From a bacterium (GTDB taxonomy: Bacteria > Patescibacteria > JAEDAM01 > Absconditabacterales > Absconditicoccaceae), in assembly GCA_017453665.1 (NCBI GenBank), contig JAFTEM010000021.1, positions 13,717 to 77,716 of the forward strand: 64,000 nt of DNA, written 5' to 3'. A program made the position numbers and the translations under genes. Below are positions 11,528 to 24,137 of this stretch, one piece after another. Each line of letters begins with the position of its first letter. Positions within the stretch are counted from its first letter, which is position 1. Below the pieces are notes generated by a model. The model had not been told where the DNA came from. It searched no databases and saw only the letters and a program-made list of their open reading frames with translations.

Positions 11528-13713
11528 TGTGGTATCGTTCATATGAGTCAAGCTCTCCTAAAAGAATAATGACGTATTTCTTTTATGTTGTTTGTGCATT
11601 TTGGGTACTCGTTACAGCAATCCTTGGTTATCAGTTTCTTAATGAGAATTGAGAAGTGATAAATCAAAAGTGATGAACATTTGTTGAAGCTATTTTTGAT
11701 CAAATCTCTTATTTGCCATATTTAAAAAATGACTGACAAAGTGTTTTTTATCAGTCTTTTTTGTTTGATTCTTGTATCGACTACTCTACTCTTAATGAGG
11801 AAGGGCTTGAAGGAAACAATTGTAAAATAATTACTCAAGATTATCAAACCTATTATGTCTCTGTTGAAGGAACAGGAAAGCAGTGGTCTGATTGAGAAGT
11901 TTGGTCACTTGATGATGTATTTTTTACCTATGACCGTATTATCCGTCAGAATGTTTGGGATATAAAAACGCTCAATGCTTATAAAGACTTAAATATAGAA
12001 AAAGAAGAATGACGTATTAAGATAATATTCCCAACAAGTACAACAGATAATAATTATTTCTTTACTTTTTTCATCCTTCCTAATCATATCTTAGGAACTG
12101 CGCAGTATGGCGATTATATTTGAGCATTTGCTGCTAATCCAATTACCAGTGCTTGTTGAAAACTTCAACCAAAATCTAATGATCCTCAAAGTCTGGTATT
12201 CAATCTTATGCAATGTGAAGATACTAATTTAGCGTATTATCAAATAAAGAATTATTCTGATTTTGAATCATTTTCTAAATCAGTTATTGAGGAGAATAAT
12301 ACTATCGTAGATATGTATGCTCATCAACTTCAGCTTTGAGATTATGCAAGAAAAAACATTATTAAAAGTGATATTCTTAGTTTCTTCTTTAATACTAAAT
12401 CTCCTAAGATGAAAGTAAGATTAAGAAGAGCTTTATGAGGGTTAATTAATGCAAAATTTTATGTCGGAGATGAATATTGAAAATTCTTAAAAATGTATAG
12501 AGAACCACTTCTTTCTACATTCTATTCTGATTGAAGTAATATCCAAGAATTTATTAATCGTGTTTCTCTAACTGAGAAAGATGATGGTGTAGGACAACAA
12601 GAATTAGAAGATAGTTGAGTTCAAGCATTGAAGACTCCTATTAGTATTAATGGTGTCGAAAGAAAATTTGTATTCTATACCCCTAAAAGAGATGAGACGT
12701 TCAATTTAGAGATTAGGTTCTCTAACCAGTTTGAAAATATTAAAATTACTGATGCGAAAGGAAACACTTTTAGTCCTAGTAATTATAAAAAGACAGATAA
12801 AAAAGTAAGCTACCCATTAGAAATCGGAAAGAACTTAAATCAAGGATTAAATCAATATACGATTGTAGGAACTATTAAATGAAAAACTTATACTATAGCG
12901 AATATTGATATCTATATGATTAATATTGAACAAGAACCTGTAAAAGATGATGCTAACGATTGGAAGATTAATGTTGTTTATTATAATAATCTTGAATCTA
13001 ATTTCGCTGTTAAACAATTTAAAAAGATTCTTGAAGATGCTTGAATTTCAGAGAACTTTGTGTTTGAGCAAGTTAGCTCTCCTGAGGCATTAGAAGCAAA
13101 ACTTATTATGGAAGATTATGATATCATGATTAATACTATTAATATTGGTATGAAGAAAGATATCTTAAGAATTTTAACAACAAGTGAAGCTACTATCAAT
13201 CCATCAAGATATACGAATCCTAATTTAACAAGTCTTTATAAACAATATACCAAAGCTTCTCAAAAAGATGAGATTATTGGTCAAATTAATGCTATTTTTG
13301 CACAAGATATGCCATTTGTTATTGTTTGATATCCTTATGATTTCGTTAATCTTAGAGCTAGTTTAATGGATTCTGCTTTCTGAACTGATGAGTTTATGTA
13401 TGAATATAATCGAAGATATCATCTTTATCATCATATTACTCTTCTTCAATCAAGGAAAATTGATATTAGAAAATTAAAAGATATTAAAGGATTTATCCAG
13501 CATCTCATGAATAAGATTGAATTTTCTTTCTCTCAAGAAAAAGGACAGGAAGTTATCAATGAAGATGCTAGTTGAGAAGTTATCCAACTAGAAAATGAGA
13601 ACAATGAAGGAGTTTTGGAGAATAACGAAACTTCTCTTGAAAGCTATGAAGATAATGAATATTCTGCTAATTCTTGAAATCCATTCGAGGGGCTATTACA
13701 ACCTGCTCAATAA
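11527..13713 (+). CDS. OppA-type (SBP_bac_5) extracellular solute-binding protein
   Basis: A 728-residue peptide/oligopeptide-type binding protein. An N-terminal membrane segment (about residues 15-38) anchors it. The family hallmark WSDGEVWSLDDVFFTYDRI, corresponding to the W.DG...A.DV.FT motif of OppA, lies around residues 120-138. The rest is divergent, with an acidic Asn/Glu-rich tail. No cognate permease genes are nearby, so it may work with a transporter elsewhere or as a surface scavenging protein. It is coupled to secG by a one-base overlap. Confidence 0.78.
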
Positions 13714-13739
13714 TGAACTCAGTTCATAAAACATATGCA

Positions 13740-13768
13740 AAGCCTTGGTTAAATCCTTGGCTTTTTTC
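13740..13768 (+). terminator. Terminator after the solute-binding protein gene
   Basis: An imperfect hairpin pairs AAGCC at 13740-13744 with GGCTT at 13759-13763, with a second paired block inside, followed by a T run. A perfect ATGAACT/AGTTCAT hairpin also overlaps the stop codon at 13713-13727. Confidence 0.6.
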
Positions 13769-13826
13769 TTGCAAGAATGGAGCTAATCATTAGAACAATA
13801 CTATAATTTATATCTTAGGATTTTTT

Positions 13827-15104
13827 ATGAAGGATTCTTTTCATGCAAGAACAGAATTTGCCGAAATGTTTAAAGAGATTTTCACTTTCTTTGATCATTA
13901 TTTTTGAGATATCTCTTGAGTTGAACATCCGAAAATCGCTGTAGCTGTTTCTTGATGAAGTGATAGTATGTTTTTATCTCATCTTATTTTAAGCTATCGG
14001 GAAGAAAGATGATTAAGCACTGATTATCTTTATTTTCTTCATTGTAATCATAAGGTTAGAAAAGAAAGTGATGAAGAAGAGAAGTTTCTCAACCAATTTT
14101 TTAAAGGATACCATTTTATCTCTTCTCAGAGGGAAAATTGAAAGGAAAATATTACTGAGGAAAATTTAAGAAATCGAAGATATGAACAATTTAATAGTTT
14201 TTTTTCTAAAGAAGGAATAAATTTTCTTCTTCTATGACATAATCTTACTGATAGAATTGAAACAACGTTTATGAATATGATTCGTTGATGTTGATTGAAT
14301 GGATTTCTTAATATGTATTATGATACCAATCATCCTTTAATTAAAAACGCTTCTGTATTAAGGCCTCTTCTCTATTTTAGCAAAGATGAGATTGAGGATT
14401 ATTGTAAACAGTATGAAATCCCTTATTTTGAAGATAGAACTAATTTTGATACTTCTGTAAGCATTAGAAATAAGCTTAGACATGAGTTTATTTTCCCTCT
14501 AGAGAAATTAGGAGGGAAGAAAAACAAATTCTTCGATTCTTGGAAAAGGATTTATCAAGATATCTGAGAAAACCAGCACGATGAATTATGTCTTAAGCCT
14601 ATGAATAATAATCCTTATTGGAATAGTGCATTCGCGTATGAATGGTGTATTTATCCAAAAATGATTAGTGAAACTTGAATAGCTTCTGTTTTTTGCAAAT
14701 TAGGCATTGATTTAAAACAATGAGAGATTGCTGACATAAAGAATCGACTTATTAACTGAAAAGATTGACATCGCGTTGTTTGAGCATGGACGCTATTTAT
14801 TGCTCATAAACGTTGTTATTTAATTGCTACCACTAAAGCCTTTTGGGAGAAAGAACTTCATTTAGAAAAGAAGATTGATAAAAAAGGAATTATGGTTTTT
14901 GGGAATTATCAAGTTGATATTCCAAAAGAACTTATATGAGCTGTTTTAAGGTTTCCAAAAACGGGAGATCATTATAAAGGGAAACTCCTTACTAAACGGG
15001 CGATTAATGAAAAGATTCCTATTTTTTGGAGAAATATACTTCCTCTTGCAGAAAAGGACGAAAAAATTATATTCGTATTTGAGCCACAGCATCTTATTTA
15101 TTAA
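13827..15104 (+). CDS. tilS: tRNA(Ile)-lysidine synthase TilS
   Basis: Modifies the wobble C of tRNA-Ile(CAU) to lysidine so that it reads AUA. The N-terminal PP-loop AVSGGSDSMFLSHL (about residues 39-52) binds ATP; one of its two glycines is TGA, which directly supports the code change. Further family motifs are LHCNHKVR, RRYEQF and LLLGHNLTDRIETTFMNMIRG, then RPLLYFSKDEIEDYC and FEDRTNFDTSVSIRNKLRH. The 425-residue length fits full-size TilS with its C-terminal domain. The next gene starts 9 bp downstream. Confidence 0.95.
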
Positions 15105-15113
15105 TTTATTGAC

Positions 15114-15644
15114 ATGAACTTTTCAACAATCTTAGGATATATCACTTCGTGATATGAACGAATTATTAAGCAAATTCAATATCTTTTTATCTCAGATTAT
15201 TTATGGGCTTCTATCTTTTTTTGGGCGGTTATTGTTTATCTTATCGTCTTTTTTGTTATCATTCCTCTTCATAAGAAATTTAAGAAACAAAGACTCAAAA
15301 AAGAGCAAGAAATTGTTACTGATGTTGATGAGATGATTTATTTACTTGCTAAAGCTCAACATACCTTATGAGTTGATGTAAGAAAATTATGAGGGAATCC
15401 TAATATTGCTTTAATGAAAAGTATTTTTACAAAAGGAAATTGTGATTATATTAAAAGTTCTTATCTTATTTTGGACAATATCCATAAGGTAGAGTCTCTT
15501 CTTTGAGATAAAATCATTAGTTTAGATAAAGAAAGTCTTTTATTAAAAGATGCTAAAGCCTATCTTAAGATAAAATCTATGGAAACGATTTTCTTTTGGA
15601 TTGCCGTTATTCCTACATTTGGAATCTATTATTTATTTAAATAG
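15114..15644 (+). CDS. Hypothetical membrane protein, 176 aa
   Basis: One membrane segment lies at about residues 32-53 and a second near the C-terminus (about 156-172). Between them is a basic, probably coiled region (KKFKKQRLKKEQEIVTDVDE) and a helical domain. The arrangement recalls small anchored scaffold proteins, but I recognise no family. It starts 9 bp after tilS and ends before a terminator, so it is the last gene of that unit. Confidence 0.68.
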
Positions 15645-15651
15645 TCTATAA

Positions 15652-15680
15652 AATATCACTCTCTGAGTGGTATTTTTTTT
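15652..15680 (+). terminator. Rho-independent terminator after 15114-15644
   Basis: A 10-bp stem with one G-U pair (AATATCACTC at 15652-15661 with GAGTGGTATT at 15665-15674), a 3-nt loop and a run of eight or more T. Confidence 0.8.
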
Positions 15681-15763
15681 GCTTGAGTATTTTGTATTTT
15701 CAATTGCAAATCCCTTATCTTTTTCTATTATAATACTGTTTTATCCTCTAAATAGATTAGCTA

Positions 15764-17317
15764 ATGCCAAAACAAGATTTCTTTAGCAAACAAGAAAACA
15801 AAGGTACATTTTCATGAGGAACTATTAGACAACAGCCACAAAAACAAAGTTGATGACACGCAACACTTTGGATTGTTATCATCTTAATTATTATTCTTTG
15901 AATCGCCGCATATTTTTATAAGGACAAACTCTTTAATCAAGAATATGTTGAGCCAGCTGTAGAAAACCAATATGCCATTTGAAATAGTATTGTCGAGGAA
16001 GGAGTATTATCTGCCGATTGAGACCTCCTTAACTATACTCATAGTTTAACGAATGATCAATGAGATATTTTCCTTTTAAAGAGTAAAAGTATCTCTTTGA
16101 ACAACATTTCAGATCTTTCTTGAAAATTCAAGATTGAAGGAACTGTTGAATCATTATATTGAGGATATCCTCTTGTTGAAGTAATAAGAATAGAATCAAC
16201 AACTGTTAATGAAGAAGGAAATGTGGAAATTTTAGTAGATGAAGGAACGCCTTGAATTTTCGTTGCTAATGCTTGAATAGGATTCCCCGTTGATTTCTAT
16301 GATAATTACGCTTTTGTATGAGAGGCTTGAGAAAATGGAACTATTAGTGTTAAGAATCTTGATAACGAAAAAATAACAACGATTAATTTCTTTAATTGTA
16401 CTGATGCTTGAGACACCAACTGCAAACAACTTACTAGGACTTTTGAGAGCAATGCTAGTAAAAAAATTACTACTCTCAATTGAGATATCTACTATAAATT
16501 ACCTGATGTAAAAAGTTGGTATTTCCAGAATGGAAATTGGCGAGGATATTTCATTAATGATGCTGATGATGAAGAAGTTGAAAAACTAAAAGACTTTATC
16601 ATTATCCCTAACAGTGAAATTATTAAAGATATCGTTACTCGTTATGGAGTAAGAGTATGTTTATGATCTGATCAATGACTTAACACGATTACTTCACATA
16701 CTGTTGAAAAGACTTCTGAGGGACTTGTTTTAACTATGAAATGAGAAGGAGAAAAAGATTTTGAATGTAAAGCTGTTATTGATTTCTCTCAAGCTACTCA
16801 ATTAAGATTCCTTGATATCAAAGTTGTTGAGAAAACTGAAGCTGAAGAAAATAAAGATGTAAAAGAAAAGAAGGTTGAAGAGAATACTCAAGTAGAGAAT
16901 ACAGAAAGTACTGTTCAAAAAGAAGTAGCTACGAGTTCTTCTGAACCTATTACTCCATCTGTAACTCAATTCCCTATTAATCTTGAGAAAGCTATGACAT
17001 ATAATTCAAGTAGAGGTGGATATAGTATGAGTTTCCCTTCATCTAATATCTCTTATACTTCTGATGCTGTTTCTGAAGATTTCGATCAGGTTTGAGTACG
17101 TTGTTCTTATACCGTAAAAGTTATCCAATATAAAAACAAAGAAGAGCTTCAAACTAATCCTGCAGTTATTGTTTATGAATGTAGTTTCAAGAATGATTTT
17201 ACACTTCCAGGAGGGAACTTCTTTCTTAAAGAATTAGGTGATAAAAAGTTTGTTGTTGAAGTAAGAGACCCCGCTTGGTTTGATTTTGCTAAGAATATTG
17301 TTATTAGCGAGTTATAA
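15764..17317 (+). CDS. Membrane-anchored extracellular hypothetical protein, 517 aa
   Basis: A cytoplasmic Gln-rich N-terminus (residues 1-32) and one membrane segment (about 34-53, LWIVIILIIILGIAAYFY) precede a large beta-rich extracellular part. A Glu/Lys/Thr-rich linker (EAEENKDVKEKKVEENTQVE, about residues 365-385) separates two regions. Many glycines are TGA. A possible promoter with TTGCAA and TATAAT about 19 bp apart lies at 15704-15734. No family is recognised; a surface or periplasmic structural protein is likely. Confidence 0.7.
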
Positions 17318-17342
17318 TATTTATCTTCTTACATAAAAAAAT

Positions 17343-17588
17343 ATGAGAAAGATTCAGCTTCATAGAGTATATAAACACTTTAAAGGAGATCTTTATTTAG
17401 TTGAAGGTGTTGCTAGCCACTCTGAAGATAAGAGCCAATATGTTGTTTATAGAGGGCTCTATTGAGAAAATAAATTATATATTAGACCTCTAGAAATGTT
17501 TTTATCAGAAGTTGATCATGAGAAATATCCTGAGGTTCAACAAAAATATAGATTTGAACTTGCTGAAATTGAAAGCGTAAATAATTAA
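17343..17588 (+). CDS. DUF1653 family protein, 81 aa
   Basis: A small single-domain protein with the DUF1653 pattern: [20 protein letters not shown], then [21 protein letters not shown] and a VDHEKYP segment. Members are beta-rich and widespread, with no established function. It lies 25 bp behind the anchored protein 15764-17317. Its TAA overlaps the stop of the convergent L,D-transpeptidase gene in a shared TTAA. Confidence 0.85.
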
Positions 17589-18328
17589 TCTTCTTTATAT
17601 AAAGAAATTTCATACGGCTTATGAATGATAATTGCTGTCTTTTTAGATGGGATATGTTCATAAAGCCGTTTTTGGTATAATCAAGGAACTCTTATACATC
17701 CATGAGAATTTTCGTTTTCTGAGGTATCTCATCGATGAAGGAAATAATCTCAATCATATTGTAATGCGTAAGGCATCGGTTCTCCTGGATATTTTCGAGA
17801 GCGACGATTTTCTAGGTTTTTCTTCACACGATAGATTCAAGGCTTCGTTCTTGACGTTCTATCTCCGATAGTTATGTAAGTTGCTAATTTAAGTTCTCAG
17901 GTTTGATAATATGCTAGCATATTTTTGTTCTCATCATTACGAAAAATAAGAATAATATTATCTTCTCCGAGATATTTCTTTTCTGTTGTCGAAAATTTGA
18001 TATTCTTTTCCTCAAATCAAGAAATTAAGGAAGGGAAATAATTTAAAAGTTCTGGATAGATTAAAGGATATTGAAGTTGTTTTATGCTTACATATTCATC
18101 CTCAGCTTTTTTTGTTGATAGACCATTATATCCAAGGATTGTTTCTGCTTGAAGATTTCAAAACAAGGTATTGAAGGTATTTGGGACATCCTCCATTTGA
18201 TAAAGTGGAGTGTTTTGGAGTTCCTGGAAAGTTATCATCTCTGTTGGAATTCATGTAGGAATAATCCCTCAAGAAAATAGAGGGAGAAGAAGAGGAACTG
18301 TTATGATACTATGAAATAAAGATTGCAT
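17585..18328 (-). CDS. L,D-transpeptidase (YkuD domain)
   Basis: A 247-residue exported enzyme expected to form 3-3 cross-links in peptidoglycan or attach proteins to it. A hydrophobic N-terminus (residues 1-22, [18 protein letters not shown]) acts as signal or anchor. The C-terminal YkuD domain has PGIYRV, then [17 protein letters not shown] and the catalytic SHGCIRVPG (Cys nucleophile at about residue 210). TGA supplies conserved glycines, so a stop reading destroys the gene. The frame stays open upstream of 18328 with no better start. The stop overlaps that of the convergent DUF1653 gene by 3-4 bp. Confidence 0.85.
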
Positions 18329-18533
18329 ATTGTTGCTATGATTAAATCTCGTGGAATTGATACTAGTAATATCGACAATTTTTTCAAGAAAAAAGAAGAC
18401 AACTATACTAAATAAATTAGATATTCATAAGTCAAGTCTTTTTTGATAATCAGATTGCCGTTTAGGCGCCGAAAATTTGCATTTTTTACTAAAAAATTTA
18501 TACTTAAATAAGCTTATTTACACCAAAAACAAA

Positions 18534-21017
18534 ATGAATATATTCGCTTACATTTTATTATGAATTATCGCCTCTATTGCACTCTGGTATGCTATACTCA
18601 ATCTCTATAGAGTTTTTTTTCTTTCAAAGAAAAAGCAACATAGAGAAGAACAAGCGTTAGGAATTAGGTTTCTTCAAGTTCAGATTCCTAAAAATGCTGT
18701 TGCGAGAAGTTCTGATATTGATGCAAAAGATCATATTCAATCAATGAAACAAAATATCGAATTAATGAATCAAGTATATAAGAATTTTTATGCTATTTTT
18801 GATGATTCTTGGAAACATAAACATTATGGAAACAATTTTATTAGTATGGAAATTATTGTAGAAAAAGAAGTCATTAAATTCTTTTTAGGAGTTCCTAAAG
18901 AACATTTAGTGACAGTTGAGAAGATGATTTCCTCTTTTTATGTTGGAGCGATTGTTGAACAAATAAAACAACCAAAATTTCTAGAAGCAGGTAAATTCTA
19001 TGCTTGAGGGGAATTTAGTTTAACAAAAGATAGTGTTTATCCTATTAAAACATATGAAGCTTTTGAAGCTGATCCTATGGATAGTATTCTTTCAGCTTTT
19101 TCTAATATTAGTAAAGAAGAAAAAGTTTGAATTCAAATTATTGTTGAACCACTTCATGAAAGTTGGCTAAAAAAGATGAGAAAAAAAGCTGATGATATTA
19201 AAGAAGGGAAAGAGATTACAGGATTCTTTGATGTTGTTAAGAGAATTTGGAATTCTTGAGAGAAGGCTGAAAAAGAAAAGGAAAGACAAATGGAGAAAAG
19301 AAAACATAATTTTTCACAGCAACAACTCTCAGACTTTGATAAAAAGATGGATGATGAATTATTTAAAGTAAAAATGAGAACTATTGCAATCTCTCCTGAG
19401 AAACAAAGGCCTAAAAAGATTATTGATGATATTGCAAGATTATTTAATCAATATAACTATATTGGACTTAATACTATAAAATTTAAGAAAGCTGAAAACC
19501 TTAAAAAGTTTGCTAAACATTATGTTATGAGATTATTCTATAGCGATAATGACTTACTTGATGATCTTAAACATTTTAATAAAGCTATGGTTTTAAATAT
19601 CAAAGAGCTTTCATCTATTATTCATTTCCCTCACTGAAGATTTAATCAGAACCCAAGAATTGCTTGGCAAAAATTCAAGATTATTCCTGCTCCTGATAAT
19701 CTTCCTAATGAAGGAATTGTTGTGGGATATAACAATTACTGATGAGTAAAAAAAGAAATTAGGATTACTGATAAGGACAGATTTAGACATATCTACATCT
19801 TAGGGCAAACCGGTACCTGAAAATCAACAATTATGCTTACTCAAGCTATTGATGATATGGAGCATTGAAGAGGGTTTACTTTTATTGATCCACATGGAGA
19901 TGCTATTGAGACCCTTCTTAAACATTTTCCTAAAGAGAGAATTGATGATTTAATCCATTTTAATCTTTGAGATACTGCCTACCCTATTGGACTTAATCCA
20001 TTAGAAGTTGATCCTGAAGATGCCGATGAAAAGGATGTTGTAACCAACGACTTAGTTGAGATGTTTATACAAATGTATGGACCAGAGATTTTTGGACCTA
20101 GAATTCAGGACTACTTTAGAAATGCTTGTCTTTTATTAATGGATCAACCTGAAGGTGGAACTATTGTTGATATTATGAGACTCTTTACTGATGAAGCATT
20201 TGCTGAAGCTAAAATAAGAAACCTTAAAGATCCTGTTGTTGCTTCTTGGTGGAACAAGACCTATAAAAAGATGGGTGATAGAGAAAAAGCAGAGATTATT
20301 CCATTTATTCAAGCTAAGTTCTGACCATTCACAACAGGAGTTTATGTAAGAAATATTATTTGACAACCAAAATCTGCATTTAAAATGTATGACGCTATGC
20401 AAGAAAAGAAAGTTATTCTTTTGAATCTTGCTAAAGGTATTTCTTGAGAAGAAACTTCTAAACTTATCGGTAAAATTATTGCAATGCAAGTAAAACTTTC
20501 AGCCCTTAAGAGAGCTAAAATAGAAGAAAAAGATAGAGTACCGCACTATTTGTATGTTGATGAATTCCAGAACTACGTTTCAGCATCGTTTGAATCTATT
20601 CTTTCTGAAGCCAGAAAATATAGACTTTGACTCGTTGTAGCCCACCAGTATACTGATCAGCTTAAACAAGAAGGACTAGGAGGAAATCTTGATCTTTCTA
20701 AAACGATTTTTGGTAATATCGGAAATATGTTTGTCTATAAAGTCTGAGCTCCTGATGCTGAATTCTTAGCAAAGGAATTTGAACCAGAATTTAATCAAAC
20801 TGATCTTACTTCAACCGAGGCGTTTATGGGAGCTTGTAAGATTTCTGTTAACAACCAACAAACAAGACCTTTCAGTTTTAAGGCAAAAATTCCTTATGAT
20901 TTACCAGCAAAGAACAGTCCTGAAAAAGTACAAATCATCAAACAAATTTCGGCTTTGAAACGATGAACCAAAAGAGAATTGGTTGATAAAGAAGTATATT
21001 ATAGAGTTGGAGTCTAG
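18534..21017 (+). CDS. VirD4/TraG-like type IV secretion ATPase
   Basis: An 827-residue protein with an N-terminal membrane segment (residues 4-24), a long helical charged region, and a C-terminal motor domain. Walker A is LGQTGTGKST at about residues 423-432, with one glycine TGA-coded; Walker B is HYLYVDEFQNY at about 671-681; FIDPHGDAIETLL and a VVAHQYTDQL sensor stretch also match the DUF87/TraG/VirD4 group of conjugative coupling ATPases. It may pump DNA or protein across the envelope, or act in competence. The VirB2-like genes at 41.5-42.9 kb may be partners, though they are 20 kb away. Confidence 0.85.
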
Positions 21018-21247
21018 GAAAAGTTTTTTTTTCTTAATTTTCTTCCTTGGTTTTATAGTTCATACCTTATGTTTAAATTCTAAAATGTGGTTTTCACTTG
21101 ATTTTTTTAATTTTTTGGATATATACCACTCCGCTTTATCCTCAAGAAAAAGAAAAAGTCATAAATTTTTGTTTTTTGTATTGGATTGGAGTATACTTAT
21201 AAAGTAAGCTTTAGACTATGACTTTTATCTTTTCTTTTTAAAAAACG

Positions 21248-22684
21248 ATGACAGAACAAATTATTTGAAACTCAGTTCTTGATAAATATTTCGATGAAAC
21301 GACGATGTCTTTACATCTTAAGGTAAACAGACCTATCTTAAGAAAGAAAGGAACTCCTGGAAATTGGAATCCTGTCGTTGATCCAAATGAAATTATGACG
21401 AAAGAAATGTTTGATGATCTTATAGATCAGCTTTTTAAGGAAGTTGAAACTAGAGATGATGCATTTCTAGAAATTAATAGAGAGCTTTCAAAAGTACTTC
21501 AAATTTGACCATATAGAATTGTTATTGTTTATCCTGCACTTTCTGATGGACTTGAGCTTACAGCAGTAAAGCCTGTTAAAAAAATGACTATTGAAGAATA
21601 TAATCTTGATAAAGAACTTTTTGATTTATTAAGAAACAAATCAAAAGGTATTTTAGTATCAGGAGCTCCTTGAAGTGGTAAATCAACATTTACTGCAGCG
21701 TTAATAGAACTTTATCATAAAGATAATCATATTATTAAGACTATTGAATCTCCTAGAGACTTGATGCTTGATGATGATATTGTTCAATATAGTTTTACCT
21801 ATGGTAGTCATGATGAAGTAAGAGATATTCTTCTTCTTTCAAGACCAGATTTTACCATCTATGATGAGGTAAGAAATAAGCCAGATTTTGAACTCTATAA
21901 AGATCTTAGACTTACTGGTATTGGATTAGTTGGAGTTATTCATGCCACTAAACCAGTTGATAGTATTCAAAGATTTATTGGAAGTATTGAAATGGGTATT
22001 ATCCCTCAAGTAATTGATACTGTTATCTTTATTGATAAATGAACTATTACCGAAGTTCTTCAACTTGAACTTACTGCTAAAGTACCTGATGGTATGCTTT
22101 CTGAAGAACTTGCTAGACCTGTTATTGTTGTCTCTAGCTTTATTCAGAAAAAACCGTTATATGAAATTTATACCTTCGGTGAACAAGTTGTTGTTATGCC
22201 GATAGCATATGATGAGAATTGAGCTCCTAAAGCTCAGACAAAGCAACAAGTTGTTTCTTGATATGCAAAAGAAGGTATTCAAAGAAAACTACAACAACTC
22301 CTCCCTTGTGATTTTCATTTAAGTGTTAAAGGAAATGAAATAGATCTTTATATCCCTGAATATTTTAAAGGAAAGATCATTGGTAAAGGAGGAACAGCGA
22401 TTAGCAATCTTGAGAAAGAGATTGGATTAGCTATTCATGTAAGAACCTTTAATGAACTTCCTTTGCTTGATGTTAAAGTTGATTTAGCTTGAGGAAATAG
22501 GAAAGGTGAACCGTTAGTGATTTCACTTCCTGAAAGTTTTAGGAATAAAACAGTACCGTTGTTAGTTGATGATGGATTGGTATATGCTAAAGCTGATAAT
22601 CAAGCTAATATTGTTATCAATTCTAAAGAAACTCAATCTCTTATAAAAAGAAAATGATTTGTTGTTGTTAATACCGAAGAATAG
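21248..22684 (+). CDS. PilT-like ATPase with C-terminal KH domain, lacking the PIN domain
   Basis: This 478-residue protein matches the ATPase and KH part of the PIN-ATPase-KH family (COG1855 type). IGPYRIVIVYPALSDGLELTAV precedes a Walker A loop SGAPGSGKST (about residues 137-146, one Gly by TGA), then IKTIESPRDLML and LLLSRPDFTIYDEVR. A KH RNA-binding domain with IIGKGGTAISNLE lies at about residues 376-388. The usual N-terminal PIN nuclease of about 200 residues is missing. Likely an RNA-associated ATPase. It lies 26 bp upstream of the pyruvate-kinase-like gene, probably in one transcript. Confidence 0.83.
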
Positions 22685-22710
22685 TATGTTTTTAATCTCA
22701 TATATTTACA

Positions 22711-24117
22711 ATGAATAACTTCAGATTTACAAAGATTATTGCTGGAGTAAGTCCTACTCTTGCAAAAGAAACCGTGCTTTCAAAAATCATCAATATGGTT
22801 GATGCTTTTAGAATTACTCTTTCAAAAGGATACGATGATAATAATAAAAAATACATCGATACTTTAATGAAACTTGATAATAGTAAAACAGTTATTCTTG
22901 AGACCAAAGGTATTGATATTAGAATTAAAAATACCTGAGATTTAGCAGTAAAAAAATGAGATAAATGGACTGCTGAATATTCTGAATATGCACAAGAAGG
23001 GAATACTAAAATTTATATTGATTATCCTCAACTTTGAGAACTTAAAGAAGGAGCATTACTTCAATGTCAACAAAGTAAGGTAGTATTAAAAATAAAAAGT
23101 ACTAAAGAAGATACTGCTGAGGTTGAAGTTGTTGGTGCAGGGAAATGAAAAATTATTCAATATGACAGAATTCTTTTTGAAGGACTTAATGATTTTGATG
23201 AGGAAGAATTATCTGAAAGAGATAAGAAAGATATTCTTTGGGGACTCGAATATGGTGCTCATGTATTAGGTGTATCTTGTGCTAGTTCTCCTGAACATAT
23301 CAGAAGTGCAAAAGAATTCTTAGAGAATAATAATGCGAAAGATATGAAAGTATTTGCTAAGATTGAAACAGCTACAGGACTAAAAAATCTTGATAGTATT
23401 TTAGAGGTTGCTGATGGTATTATTTTTGCTATTGATGCTTTCTCTGATTTAAAGAAAGATAAAATCATTGAAGTTATTAGAAGAATCAAGGCTGTTTGAA
23501 AACCTGTACTTATTACTAAAGTAACTACTTCCTATGGTAAAGAATTTGAAGAAAGTTTCTGAGAAGAAATCCAAGAATATAGTAAAGAAGCTATTGATGG
23601 TATCATGTTAGAAACATTCCTTGTTGAGGAAGAAGTTTTTGATGCTATTGAGAAGACAGGGAATCTTCTATCTGATGTTGAAAATAAATTAAATGAAAAG
23701 ACTCTTGCTAGATTTGAAGAAGCTGGAGATTTTGAAGTAAGAGATTATATTATCTTTAATGCATTTAGAAGTTGAAATGAATTATGAGTAAAAACAGCTA
23801 TTTGTTTTACTGATAATGGATATACAGCAACAAGATTTTCTTCTCTTGCTCCTAGGATTCCTGTTATCACATTTACTCAATCAAAAGAAACTTATAGATA
23901 TTTAAGTTTGGTATGGGGAGTTAAAGGATACAAAATTTCACAATCATTTAATTATGAGAATTTGAAGAAGATCTGAAAAGAAATGATTAGAATGATCTTT
24001 AAAGGAAATATCTCTCTTGATGATAAGATTTTGATTCTTCAGGCTAATGAGACTATTGATGCAGATAGGGGTGATATGATTAACGGTATTGAACTTTATA
24101 ATTTCAAAAATATTTAG
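22711..24117 (+). CDS. Degenerate pyruvate kinase-family protein, 468 aa
   Basis: The full length and layout match pyruvate kinase: TKIIAGVSPT at the start, VDAFRITLSKG, ILETKGIDIRI, a beta-barrel insert (about residues 75-165), KIETATGLKNLDSILEVADGIIF and KPVLITKVTTS. Key catalytic positions are altered: RxNxSHG has become FRITLSKG, ARGDLG has become AIDAFSD, and the RAE and SGETA segments are lost. The metal- and PEP-binding site is therefore probably broken, which suggests a pseudoenzyme or a changed substrate. It follows the KH ATPase by 26 bp. Confidence 0.8.
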
Positions 24118-24137
24118 TGATAGTTTTGTTTCTTGAG

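Noticed and set aside
17647..17871. Plus-strand ORF of 74 codons
   Set aside because: It lies antisense to the YkuD core of the L,D-transpeptidase, whose frame holds a full set of conserved motifs.
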